This document shows, piece after piece, positions 40,763-50,691 of a stretch of 64,000 bases of DNA; positions within the stretch are counted from its first letter, which is position 1; every line of letters starts with the position of its first letter. The position numbers and the translations under genes are program-made. The stretch lies in assembly GCA_039704465.1 (NCBI GenBank), contig JASFAU010000007.1, positions 1,240,001 to 1,304,000 of the forward strand, given 5' to 3'. A model generated the notes under the pieces. That model made no database searches. It was given only the letters and a program-made list of their open reading frames with translations, and was not told where the DNA came from. The DNA is from Plasmodiophora brassicae (Eukaryota > Endomyxa > Phytomyxea > Plasmodiophorida > Plasmodiophoridae).

Positions 40763-42109
40763 TTACTGTTGTGGATTGTCGTCAGTGTCGCTGGACGACG
40801 AGGACGACGACACAGTTTCGTGGTCGCTTTCGACGTGGATCGGGAAGCGCAGCAGGGCGGCGATGCCGGTCAGCTCCTTCAGCTGCTGTCCGGACGGGTG
40901 CTGCGTGGAGAAGATGAACACGTGGCCGTTATTGTCCTTGGTGCGTTCGACCAGGTCGACGTATCGTTGCCGCTCGGCCACATCCGCCGACCGGAACAGT
41001 TCGTCGGTCACCAGCAGCGCCTCGATCGCCTGCTCGTTGCTCGCCTGCAGGACGTGGTCGTACCCGTAGAACGCGCGGTTCGGGTCGACGTTCAGCATCG
41101 CGTAGAAGTCGTCCAGCGCCTTCACCTCGTCGATCGCCTGTGACCTCGTCAGCGTGCGGCAATGACCGCGTCGCAACGTTTACCGACCTTGGTGTTCTCG
41201 ATGAGCTGGGCGACGCCCGGGTCAGTGAGCACCTCCTTCAGGCTCTGCATGTGCGCCGAGCTACAGCCAACGCCACGAAACTTGGCCTTGTTCGCCAGGA
41301 GGACCTTCAGGTCGCGCTTGACGGCCTGGTCGAACATGTACGTCAGGAAGTCGTCCTTGAGGAACCCGGGGCTGCCCACGATGACGCACTTGACGATGTC
41401 GAACCGGATCTTGGCCACGATCGCGTTGACGACGTTGTCGTAGAACCGGGCGACGCCTTTGTCGTGGCGTGTCGTCGATCCGACTCGTTTCTTGGGGATC
41501 GCTGTCTCGATACGCGCCACGGTCGACGTCATGTGCGACGTGATCAGGTTGACGTGCGCCAGGCCGGGCTGCATGAGGATCACGGCGGCTTCCGCTGTCG
41601 CTGACGCGTCGGACGCCATGTGCAATCGGTCGAGGTAGATGGCGTCCCAGCAGGGTTTCCACAGCGATACCGGACGGTTGATGCCCAGCTCGACGGTGTG
41701 GTACTGGCCGACCTTGACGAACTTGTTCTCCTGGAGGTTCTTCCCCTTGATGCGGATCGTGTGCCCCGCTGACGACGAATGAATCAGAAGGTGGCAACGT
41801 GAGAGAACATGGGGTGAACTCATACTCGGGTCGTAGTCGATGTCCTCCACCGATAACGTGATCTTCATCGTGACCTTGGCGCTCGTTGTCGACCCAGTGG
41901 CGCTCACGTTCTGCACTTTCCTGTTCGTCGATGAGTCCGACAGCAGGCGAAGGGGAAACGACGACGCGCGTCGACCTGGTCGTGACCGACGTGACCTTAT
42001 CGTCGTGGGCGAGCAGGTTGTACAGGTGCCACATGTCTTCGGACGTATCCGCCTGCATCTTGATGGAGCCCTCGCCATCCGGCTCCAGCTGCTTGTGCAG
42101 GACGCGCAT
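40763..42109 (-). CDS. PELO: Pelota/Dom34 ribosome-rescue factor
   Basis: eRF1-like factor that, with Hbs1, frees stalled ribosomes in no-go decay. Start MRVLHKQLEPDGEGSIKMQA matches the MKLVRKN...-type start of Pelota; DTSEDMWHLYNLLAHDDKVT is the family motif. An intron near 41900-41960 leads to the TMKITLSVEDIDYDPS segment, another to IRIKGKNLQENKFVKVGQYH and TVELGINRPVSLWKPCWDAI. The middle domain reads AVILMQPGLAHVNLITSHMT and FDIVKCVIVGSPGFLKDDFL. After an intron near 41180-41140 the C-terminal domain reads EVKALDDFYAMLNVDPNRAF and LKELTGIAALLRFPI, ending in an acidic Ser run. The GGQ motif of eRF1 is absent, as expected. Confidence 0.92.
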
Positions 42110-42570
42110 GCCCAGCAGCAGCCCGCTCTTGTGCTGCGCGCGGTCTGCGCCGGCCGACGCACCGGCCCACCACGAGCCACGCACCGTTTGAAGCCCGTAC
42201 TGATTGCGAACGTTGATCTTCGAACGACGTCGGCCATTCCCCGACTGCCATGATATCAATATTTTAACGGGGCGCGACGATGCTGTATGCTCATCTGTGT
42301 CGGGACGGCGACGGCAACGGGGGGCGTCGTCGTCAGCATTACCTTACATGGGTATACGTGTTTATGTATCGCGATAGTACCACCTTGGGGCATCGTGGAC
42401 AGTGGGCGCACCAGCAACCGTTGGGAATGGGCGCCGCTCCAGAACGCGCCCGTGTACTGCAATGAGGGATGCATCGGGTGCCCACCGGGTGGAATAACGC
42501 CCATTTCCGCGTAAGTTGACCCAGTGGCGGCCAAGGCCTTCTTGCAACAGTGTAGTTGCACTCAAGTCGA

Positions 42571-42729
42571 ACTGGAGACCGAACTTGCAGTGTGTGGATG
42601 GAGATGTGGCGACTGATGAACATCAGAATGACCAGAGGCTGTCCTCCAAACCCCAAGACCTCTGGTCATTCCGCTGCTCGCTAGTCGCCACATCTCCATG
42701 CATTTACACTTGGAGTTCGTTCTCCAGTC
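42571..42729. repeat. Long imperfect hairpin, about 70-nt arms
   Basis: Left arm 42571-42640, right arm 42656-42729, loop about 15 nt. Three exactly paired blocks lie in register: ACTGGAGA (8), GAGATGTGGCGACT (14) and GAATGACCAGAGG (13), separated by mostly paired segments of equal or near-equal length (11 against 11; 22 against 24). It sits in the 970-bp gap between Pelota and HGH1, which otherwise shows no gene. It resembles a microRNA-type precursor or a small inverted-repeat element. Confidence 0.9.
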
Positions 42730-43079
42730 GACCCTTCTCATACCAAGGTTTCCGCACTGGTCAGGAGACAGGAGCACCCCCGCTATCATGGCTCGCAACG
42801 GTTTGCAGGACGTACGGCGTCGTTGCGGGAACGGGCGGGCGCTGTAGAGACGATCCAGCTGGTGCCGACGACCTTCCGCGTCCGGGGCATGGGTGCTGCG
42901 AATTCGCGGCAGGTCGGGTCGCCCCAATTCTAGCGGTCACAGCGACCTTGCCCCAGACAGACGCGCGAGCATTGCACTTCCACCGCAAACAACGATTGGC
43001 GAAGGTGTCTGCCGATGAGGGCACCCACGGCGTCCGTGACGGCGTCCGCGCAGTCGCACACCCATCGGCCACTGGCCAC

Positions 43080-44133
43080 ATGGACACGGAGAGGATCGAA
43101 TCCGAGCTACGCGATGTCGTCCCGTTCCTGTCGATGTCGTACGGCGCCGAAGTTCGCAAACAGGTGACCTGCCTGCCGTCTGCGCACCTGATCGGCGTCG
43201 TCTGACCACCTGCTGAAGGCGCTGGCGCTGGTTGAATCGTTTTCGGGCGATGCGGCCGTTGCTGACCTGCTGTGCGCGAAGCTCGACGCCGTCCCGTTCG
43301 TTGTTCGCATGATTGGCGACCCGGCGTTCTCGTCGGCGGCGCTTAACGCTCTGTCGAACCTGAGCGCCTGCGATGGCTTCAACAGGGCCGCTTTGCCTGT
43401 TGCTGCCGTTGACAGGCTCGTCGACGTCGTCCGTCAGGACGACACGAATAGCGCTGAACTTGCCCTGGCTGTCCTGTCCAACATGACGAGGGATGAGAAA
43501 GCGTGCCGTGTTCTCATCCAGCAAGACTCCCCCAAGCTTCAGGGCACCTACCTCAAGCGTCTCGTCTCGCTGTGGCACGGGTTCCCCGCGCTCGTCGGCA
43601 ACATCGTGACCAATGTCGCGCAGACCGATACCGGCCGTGACGTTCTCATGCGGGAGGACGTGCACGCGCTGCGACACATCGTGGATGCGTTGTCCCTGGA
43701 GGACGTCGAGGCACGGCTCGCGACGCTCCGCCTAGTCAGGAACCTGTGCCTGGACAGGAGGTACCATCCCAGGTTGGTCGCCGAAGGATCCGGTCTAGTG
43801 TCGACGATCCTGGTGTCGTTGCTGGGCCCCGAACCGAAGAGCGACGCGGATCTGGATGGCGCCCTTCAAACCGTTAAAGAAGCGTCGCACCCAGGCAAAG
43901 TTCGGGAGGCGAACCGCGACGTCGTCAGCGGTATGGTCCAGGTACTGAGCCTCCTCGTGCGCGTCTACACGTCCCGCGTCTACCTGAAATCCATCAAGCT
44001 GTACCCGATTCTTCGGGACTTGCACATTGCGGTCGGCGATGACGACGACCTCTGCCAGGCCATCGAGGACGTCGTGTACTACCTCGTCAACGACGAGGAA
44101 CGGGATGTGCAGCACTCCCCCAGTGCCACATAA
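43080..44133 (+). CDS. HGH1: HGH1-like armadillo protein (eEF2 folding chaperone)
   Basis: Cofactor of the TRiC chaperonin for folding of elongation factor 2 (role known from yeast). First exon MDTERIESELRDVVPFLSMS and YGAEVRKQ. A phase-0 intron (GTGACCTGCC...GCTGAAG, 43163-43217) continues to ALALVESFSGDAAVADLLCA. Armadillo-type helices follow: FSSAALNALSNLSACDGFNR and ALAVLSNMTRDEKACRVLIQ. The DUF383 core has GFPALVGNIVTNVAQTDTGR and LATLRLVRNLCLDRRYHPRL. The C-terminal DUF384 part has LKSIKLYPILRDLHIAVGDD and VVYYLVNDEE. Order and length (about 330 residues) fit the family. Confidence 0.88.
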
Positions 44134-44148
44134 AACGACGGCATCCCA

Positions 44149-45216
44149 TTAAGCAGCCGACGCCGATAGGAGCAGGTCGTTGCAATGGGTCCGCTTGCCA
44201 GTGAGCGAGGCGGGCCAGTCGAACCAGGGCACCTTGACGAGGCGCCACTCCCGATGCAGGACGTCCTCTTTCAGCAGCGTGGCCCCGTCCGGGACGAACG
44301 CGCCCGAGGCGATATCCCGCAGGTAGTGGTACGGGCCGTCGACCTCCACGCCCAGCTGCTGCTGCTGGGCGCCCGCGTCGAACGATACGACGATGTCGAT
44401 GCTGTACGAGGTGGCCGGGCAGCGCACTTCGCACGCGACCTTCCCGCCACCGCCGGCCGCCACCTGCTTCAGGCACGTGGCCACGTCGTCCTGCAGCCTC
44501 GACGATCGCGTCTGGAGCGACGCCATCGCCTGCCTGCAGTGGGCCGCTAACCGCGAGCCGGACGGCGATGGTTCGACGCCGGCGAACGTTCGCCAGACGT
44601 GCAGCTGCGTGAGCGCGCTCGCCGCCGGCGACTTTGTCCCGCCGTTGTTGTACAGCGCCACGACGTGATCCCACAGGCGCTGTGCTTCGTCGGCGGCGAA
44701 CTCGACGCCGGCGGCGGCGCAGGACCAGAGGAGGGCGGCGACCTGCGCGAACGACAACGCGCGCAGGTGGCGCTGCGCTAACGCGGTGACGACGGCGTCG
44801 AACAGCAGGCGCCGCCCGTCGTCGTTTAGCAGCAGGCGCGAGGCGCCGTACGTCCAGATCGTCGCGATCAGGTCGTTCGCCGACAGGTCGCGCAGCGAGG
44901 CGGACAGGACGAGGGACGCCACGTTGAACAGGTCGGCATGGGCGAAGCGCGCCTTCGGGAACCGCTGCACGACCTGGACGAGGCGGGACGACTCCTGTCG
45001 GGACAGCGGGCGCCCGCCCGGCGACGTCGATCGGGACAGCAGCCTGTCGAGTTCGCGATCCGCCAGGCGAGCCCGGGCGACGTCGCCGTGCACTCGGGAG
45101 CGCACGCGCCGGCCGGGCGTGCCCGCACCCGGACCCGGCCGAGGCAACCGGACCTGGATCGCCCACCCGGCACACACAACGACGGCGATGACGACCAGGA
45201 TACTTGGCAGGTGCAT
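44149..45216 (-). CDS. RAP-domain protein, probably organellar RNA-binding
   Basis: Single exon, about 355 residues. Start MHLPSILVVIAVVVCAGWAI, a hydrophobic N-terminus that could be a signal anchor or mitochondrial presequence. The middle is helical with repeats like FASTK-type octotricopeptides (LFNVASLVLSASLRDLSAND; FAQVAALLWSCAAAGVEFAA). The C-terminal RAP domain is clear: LGVEVDGPYHYLRDIASGAF, then DGATLLKEDVLHREWRLVKV and PWFDW. RAP proteins of animals, algae and apicomplexans process organelle RNAs; by that precedent it is probably mitochondrial. The hydrophobic start is atypical. The gene is convergent with HGH1, 15 bp between stops. Confidence 0.82.
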   Translation of the reverse strand: MHLPSILVVIAVVVCAGWAIQVRLPRPGPGAGTPGRRVRSRVHGDVARARLADRELDRLLSRSTSPGGRPLSRQESSRLVQVVQRFPKARFAHADLFNVASLVLSASLRDLSANDLIATIWTYGASRLLLNDDGRRLLFDAVVTALAQRHLRALSFAQVAALLWSCAAAGVEFAADEAQRLWDHVVALYNNGGTKSPAASALTQLHVWRTFAGVEPSPSGSRLAAHCRQAMASLQTRSSRLQDDVATCLKQVAAGGGGKVACEVRCPATSYSIDIVVSFDAGAQQQQLGVEVDGPYHYLRDIASGAFVPDGATLLKEDVLHREWRLVKVPWFDWPASLTGKRTHCNDLLLSASAA

Positions 45217-45320
45217 GGGGGTACCGATTGGCGGAGCCAACGTCCAGAAACGGCGCCTGTTTGGGGGCACCTCGTCCCTCCCGCGAAGGCTAAAACGGGC
45301 ATCGGCGCCAGTTGCCAGGT

Positions 45321-46623
45321 TTACTCGCTGGATGGCGGCGCGACGACGATGTTCTCGGCGTCGTCGCAGCAGGCGAGCTCGTCGAGCGGGTCGTCGTCGC
45401 CGTGCGCCCGGCTGGCGTAGTACCGCTCGCGAATCTTGCTCAGCAGAAGGAACGTGCCGAACACGATCGTCAACAGGATGGATGTGAACCCGACAGATTT
45501 CCAGGTCTGCGACGTCTCCTTCCTACACACACAGAGAGAGAGGACGTCACTCGAACGCGAATCGGGCCGTGGCGGCGGCAGCGGACCAGAACAGAGTGTC
45601 GTAGGGCGCCTGCTCGCGAACGAGCGTGTAGAACAGGTTGACCGGGATGTAGACGAACATGGGCGTGAACGCCCAGAACGCGTGGACCGACTCGATCCGG
45701 ACGCGATTGAGAAGGAAGAACTCGACCTATGCGCGTCGTCAGATCGTACGCTGCACGACGAGCGAGCAGGCAGGACGATCACCAGCATGATCACGGATTG
45801 CAGGCCGTGCACGTTGACGCAGAGGAAGAGGACCTCGTGCTCGCCAAAGTCGTGGCGCAGGCCGAGCGTGATCCGGTAGATGGCCCCGCTCCAGTACGCC
45901 AGCGTGACGAACTGCGACAGGATCAGCGACGTGGCGAACAGGCTGTACGTCGCCGCGGCGTGGTACGACTGGAATATGGTGATCCCGTCGGACCAGGCCG
46001 CGTCCAGGTCGCCCGACCTGCTGGCGCACAGCCTGGACGACGACGCCGCCATGGCCAGCAGCAGGTAGATCCAGATGAAGCTGAACGCCCAGTGGGTGAA
46101 GCTGGCAGAGACGGGCGTACGTAAGCGTGTTTGGGCACAGGCACAGGCAACGCGACAACGTACTACATATCTGTGGAGAGCAGAGAGTCAGACCCCAACC
46201 CGGGCCGGTAAACATGGCTGTGGTTGCCTACAATAGTCTAAGGGCGACAGCAACGACCACCCGAACGATTTGCTGTGCACGAAGAAGCTGAACATCTACA
46301 CACCGGAACCCCATGATCCACCCGGTCAGGCGCGGTACAAGGCGCGGGCGCGCACCGACCTCCATTCCGGTGGCCCAGGATATGTAGAGAAGCATGGCCA
46401 GACGCCAGCGATACAGGGCGCGCTCCGACAGCCAGCACGAGGTCACCAGGTCGCTGGCCGGGAACTCGTCGTACGCCAGCAGGCGCCCGAAGCACCCGCT
46501 GACCTTGACGGGCCGGTTCGAGCCCCGGGACGTCGCCGCGCTCAGGCTCCCACCCAGGTCCGCCCTTGTCCTCATCGAGGTCGACCCTCGACCGCCAGCG
46601 ACGTCGGCGACGTCCACATCCAT
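45321..46623 (-). CDS. AIG1/FAR-17a-like membrane protein, paralog 1
   Basis: Multi-pass membrane protein. First exon MDVDVADVAGGRGSTSMRTR, then ASDLVTSCWLSERALYRWRL and MLLYISWATGME. After an intron, THWAFSFIWIYLLLAMAAS; then FQSYHAAATYSLFATSLILS, LAYWSGAIYRI and FLCVNVHGLQSVIMLV. An intron (about 45783-45726) leads to VEFFLLNRVRIESVHAFWAF and TPMFVYIPVNLFYTL. The last exon has WKSVGFTSILLTIVFGTFLL and an acidic tail. The layout and the central NVHGLQS with a conserved His recall the AIG1/FAR-17a family (lipid FAHFA hydrolases with Thr and His catalytic residues), but this is a weak match. It is head-to-head with a paralog, 102 bp between starts. Confidence 0.6.
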
Positions 46624-46725
46624 CGAGTCGACTGCAGCAGCGAACTAATTATAGCCACCCCGCGTCTTGGGTAGTAGACCACCTCTCGAGTTCCATGTTG
46701 TTGTTGCTGTTGTCGTCCCGGAACC

Positions 46726-48320
46726 ATGCGCGCCCTTACGACTTCGCCTGCCGCTTTGGGAGCAGGTCTTGGTCAGGTAGGCACACTAAGCGCGGGCCCT
46801 GCCAGCCTGGACAAACAGCAGCTGGCCGTCTGGGTCAAGCGCAAACTGCGCCAGGCTAAATCGGTCTCGGAGGCGAGTGCTAATTGCAGAACGCAAATGG
46901 AGACAAAGTTCGTGCAACAAAGGGTGGAGGATGGGGCGTGCGTCGTCGTCCAGGTAGCCGGTGCCGTGGAGAAGGCGCCGACGACGTCCTGGCGCAAGGT
47001 CGTGTGCTTTGGGACGGGGACGCGCGGCCGCGCCAGGGGGTTCGTGCGCTGGGCGGGGAAACGCCTGCGGTTCCATGAGATCAAGGCAGCGGACCTGGTC
47101 ACGTCGTACTACATGGCCGATCGCCCGCTGTTCTGGTACCGCCTCACGATGCTCCTGTACATCACGTGGGCGACCGGCATGCAGATGTACCACTTCTTCA
47201 CGGCCACGACGAAGAAGGGCTGGAGCCTGATGTCCCCATTAGACTATTGTAGGTGGCATGCGCTGTTCGCTGTTCGACCCATCGGCCTGATGCGCTTGCC
47301 TGATGCACAGATATGTATCGTAAGTCGTTCGCGAATCGGGAAGTTCGCCGTTTTGAACTGTCGCACGATCTGCAGTGACCCATTGGTGCTTCTCGTTCGT
47401 CTGGCTGTACTACCTGGTAGGGCCGTTCGTCGTCGTCGTCGTTTGTGTGTGATCCCGGGGGCTGACAACGAAGGCAGTTGTCGACGGTGGCTTCCGGGTA
47501 CCGCCTGGCCAGCAACCTGGCCCGCAACGTCGACTCGGACTGGGCCGATCCGGCGACGGTCGTCCAGTCCATTCACGCGACGCTCACGTACAGTGCGTTC
47601 ATTGTTTCACTGTTGCTCAGCCAGCTGGTACGATCTCGTCATCGCTGCGTGGGCCGCTGACCCTAAACGGTGCATGCGTCAACGCCAGGTGACAATCGCA
47701 TTCTGGGCCGGCGTCTTGATGAAGTTCAGCAAGGGTCAGGCGCACGATTTCGGCGGGGATCACGGCTTCTTCATCTGCGTCAACGTGCACGGCCTGCAGT
47801 CGGTCGTCATCCTGGTCGACTTCTTCCTGCTGGACCGCATCCGACTGCAATGGGTGCACGGCGCCCTGGTCTATGGGCTGATCGCCCTCTATCTTCCCGG
47901 TAAGGACCCGCGACGTGCAACCCCGTCGTCGTCGTCGTCGCTGAGTACGCGACGCATTCAGTTAATTACTTCTACACTGTTGTCCGTCAGCAACGCGTCT
48001 ACGACGACGTGTTCTGTAAGGATGTTGCTCTCGCGTCCTGTCATGCGTCATGTGATGAAGCGGGCGTTCCGTTCCTAGGGTTGGAGATGAAGAAGACGCT
48101 GGGCTCCTTCGGTGGCGTCATGCTGACGCTCACGTTGGTGTACTTTGTATTCGTTGCGATCAGCAAGACGCGCGAGAGGTATAACGAGGTCGCCATCTAC
48201 GTCAAGTCGACGGACGACGTGATCGGCGATGATGACGACGACTCGCAATCATCCGCTGGTACGCGTGTCGCGAACCACGACCAGCGCTGCCTGGGTCGCA
48301 GACGCGCGTTCTCGGTCTAG
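46726..48320 (+). CDS. AIG1/FAR-17a-like membrane protein, paralog 2
   Basis: Same family plan as the divergent neighbour. Shared landmarks in order: ADLVTSYYMADRPLFWYRLT, MLLYITWATGMQMYHFFTAT, THWCFSFVWLYYLVGP, VQSIHATLTYSAFIVSLLLS, DFGGDHGFFICVNVHGLQSV and VILVDFFLLDRIRLQWVHGA, then KLGSFGGVMLTLTLVYFVFV with a charged, acidic C-terminus. At least four introns (about 47250-47375, 47437-47485, 47630-47690, 47903-48090). The N-terminal 110 residues are unlike paralog 1 and may hold an intron directly after the first exon. Because the two genes are divergent, an inverted duplication is likely. Confidence 0.6.
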
Positions 48321-48442
48321 CCTGGGACCCCTCCACCGTTGGATGTCCTTTTCATGTCAATGAATCACGACCTTCGTTAATTACCAGTGATGTCGTGTGA
48401 CCCTGGACGTCTCATATTGTGTCTATTGCGGGCGAAACGACC

Positions 48443-48727
48443 ATGGGGACAGGTAACGAGTTGGACGGTCTGGCCAACAGGCTGGACGCCACCAGGCGCC
48501 AACTGGCGGCCATTGCCGACTGCAACGACACCGTCATTGCGACCCTGCGCGGCATGCTGCGAACGGAACCCGATCCGCAGACGACGACGCGCCAGATGTC
48601 TCGAGCGCTCTCCGAACGAGATCAGGCCATCGATGAACGTGACCAGGCCCTGGCGGAACGCGACGAGGCCCTGGCGCTCGTCGCCAGACTGCGGAAACGG
48701 ATCGACAAGCTGCGTACCCGCTTCTAA
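48443..48727 (+). CDS. Short coiled-coil protein
   Basis: 94 residues from ATG 48443 (MGTGNELDGLANRLDATRRQ). The C-terminal half is a regular 7-residue repeat of the form ERDQALA (SERDQAIDERDQALAERDEA), then a basic coiled coil (LRKRIDKLRTRF). It could be a small dimerising protein or the last exon of a longer gene. The regular heptad argues for coding, but no homologue is recognised. Confidence 0.5.
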   Translation: MGTGNELDGLANRLDATRRQLAAIADCNDTVIATLRGMLRTEPDPQTTTRQMSRALSERDQAIDERDQALAERDEALALVARLRKRIDKLRTRF

Positions 48728-49296
48728 AGGCGCTTTCTTTCATGTGCCCCTTTACGTTTCCCGTGACGGGTAACAACAGGCAGACACATTTGGCTGGAAG
48801 GGACGGCGCTGGTGGGCTTTGGGGTTGGGTTGGTGTTGGGTTCCACTTATTACCTACTATCTGGTCGGTAGAACCTTGGCGACTGCCAGGGGCTGAGACG
48901 CAGCCAGACGGAGGCTATTTGCGACGTCGACCGTATTACGCAGGTGCACTGGTGCAGTGAGAATTCGCGCTGCGCCGGTGTCAGCACGAGGCCGAATATG
49001 CAGGTCGATCCACTGGGCGACGACGTCATGTCGGTTGGCGTTGTTCCAGCCGTTGATTAACGTCAGTTGTCGCCGGTTTACAACCGCCATTGTGTCCCGT
49101 TATATAACGGTGCGGTAGATAGGTCTCGTCCCTGTTATCGGACAGACGGTCGATAGTGAAGACGGTGCATATCAGTTCTATCTGACGTACTGTCGGACCG
49201 CGGGTTTCGCACCGCGACGAGCGCAGACCAAGAAGTCCAGAGACGGGGCTACCCGGTTTCTCGCGTTGTCTGCAATCGCCAAGGCATTGCCAACTT

Positions 49297-49346
49297 GACA
49301 TCCACCGGGATCAGGTCCCGCGAATCGTCTCGCGGGGTTGGATGTC
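49297..49346. repeat. Compound hairpin, 50 bp
   Basis: Outer arms GACATCCA (49297-49304) and TGGATGTC (49339-49346), inner arms CCCGCGA (49317-49323) and TCGCGGG (49330-49336), with a six-base inner loop. Confidence 0.8.
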
Positions 49347-49590
49347 GAGCGTTGCTCCGGGTCGCCCGACAGGAGACTGTCGGCAATTCCAGTTTCGGGT
49401 TATGGGAAGTTATAACCTTTCGGCTTGACCATAACCATGCGTTATGTACCCCGGACGAGGTGCGCTTCCTTCCTCGTTACAGATTGGTTTAGTTGCAATC
49501 GTCTGAAGCGTACGTTCTCAACTACCTATTCTGTGACGCAGGAAACTCGACGACGAAGTGAAAGTTAGGATCCGCTCACTCCGCGCGGCT

Positions 49591-49712
49591 GGGTTGCCGA
49601 CATCAGCGATTCTTGCCGCTCTCAGACAGGAACATCGCGAAGCCGATCGGCCTCTTACTTGAATGGATCGCGATGTTTACACCTTCGTCAGTTCGATTGG
49701 TGTCGGCAACCG
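49591..49712. repeat. Imperfect hairpin, about 120 bp
   Basis: Outer arms GGTTGCCGACATCA (49592-49605) and its near-exact complement at 49698-49711 (13 of 14), inner arms AACATCGCGA (49631-49640) and TCGCGATGTT (49668-49677), loop 27 nt. The two arm pairs are nested in register, so one stem-loop is possible with an internal loop. Confidence 0.82.
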
Positions 49713-49955
49713 TGCGTCGAATGCGGCATTGCAAATTGACCTGTTGCGAGAGAAGGAAAGGGCAGGGGGTAGAGGAGCGTCCTCCTGTTTACGGGTGACA
49801 GGGAATAAAATTTATACTCACACGAAGGACCCCCTGTGCGTGTGCGCCGTTCTGCAAAACCGTCCGCGCAGCGCGCACCGACCGTTGGCCCACCGCCCAC
49901 GGCCACCCGCACCGATCCATTCTTGGGGCCTCCGCGTGCGCCGTTAACACCGACA

Positions 49956-50543
49956 ATGACGACTGGGTCGGCGTGGTTGACACTGGTGGCGGTGCTCGCG
50001 TTCCTGGCCTTGGATGGGGCTGCCGGTACGAACGGCGTCACGACGTCGTTCACTGGGAAGGAGTACCTGCGTTGGCGCGCGTCCGTTGGCCCAACGGTTC
50101 AGCCCTGCAGGGAGATTGCGCAAGGCAGGCGCGGCTGGTGGCCGGACTGGATGCGCTTGTCGTTGCTCAGGTTCAGGAACGCGGGCACGGAACGCGAGCG
50201 CGACCTGCGCCGGCTGTGGACGACCGGAGCCGTCGGACCCGTCGCATCCGAGCGCCTGCGCTGGCAGGACCTGGCCGAATCCGTGCAGGCGCTCCACGAG
50301 CTCGACGCCGACGTCAAGGTGATGGAGAGGTTCGAGCGCTCCCTGGACGAGTCCGTGTTCGACGACCGCATCGTCCTCGCCATGGACTACCCGGGGCGGT
50401 CTGGCGACATCCCCAGACACTACCTGCTCGCTCGCTGCCGCCGCGACCTCGACGACCTGCTCAACAGGCGTCGTGCGCTGCGAGCATTGTGCAGGCGGTT
50501 GGCCCCGGGGCACCCGCCCCAAGGCGCCAAGCCCGCGGCATGA
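49956..50543 (+). CDS. Small secreted protein, unknown
   Basis: 195 residues, single exon. Signal peptide MTTGSAWLTLVAVLAFLALD ending near GAAGTNG. The mature part is helical and charged (RLSLLRFRNAGTERERDLRR; ALHELDADVKVMERFERSLD) with five Cys-poor helices, ending in Arg-rich, Pro/Gly sequence (RRRALRALCRRLAPGHPPQG). No family recognised, no membrane anchor. By size and secretion signal it could be an exported effector, but nothing else supports that. Confidence 0.6.
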   Translation: MTTGSAWLTLVAVLAFLALDGAAGTNGVTTSFTGKEYLRWRASVGPTVQPCREIAQGRRGWWPDWMRLSLLRFRNAGTERERDLRRLWTTGAVGPVASERLRWQDLAESVQALHELDADVKVMERFERSLDESVFDDRIVLAMDYPGRSGDIPRHYLLARCRRDLDDLLNRRRALRALCRRLAPGHPPQGAKPAA

Positions 50544-50691
50544 TCTACCTATGCCATCGAACGGCAACACGCTCTGGATAAACCTCACGATGGCCTGGGT
50601 GCTGTATTCAGCACCGACGGTTTCGTGCTGGGCAACGTCGGTTCGCTGCCGAGCTCCAGAACGGTCAGGTCGCTTGTCGTCAGCAGCAGGT

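Larger units (their letters stand above)
48728..49955. other. 1.2-kb intergenic region with hairpins
   Basis: No coding frame of plausible composition. Two inverted repeats are listed separately. A GGTTATGG...CCATAACC inverted repeat also lies near 49397-49436. No tRNA or snRNA recognised. Confidence 0.45.
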
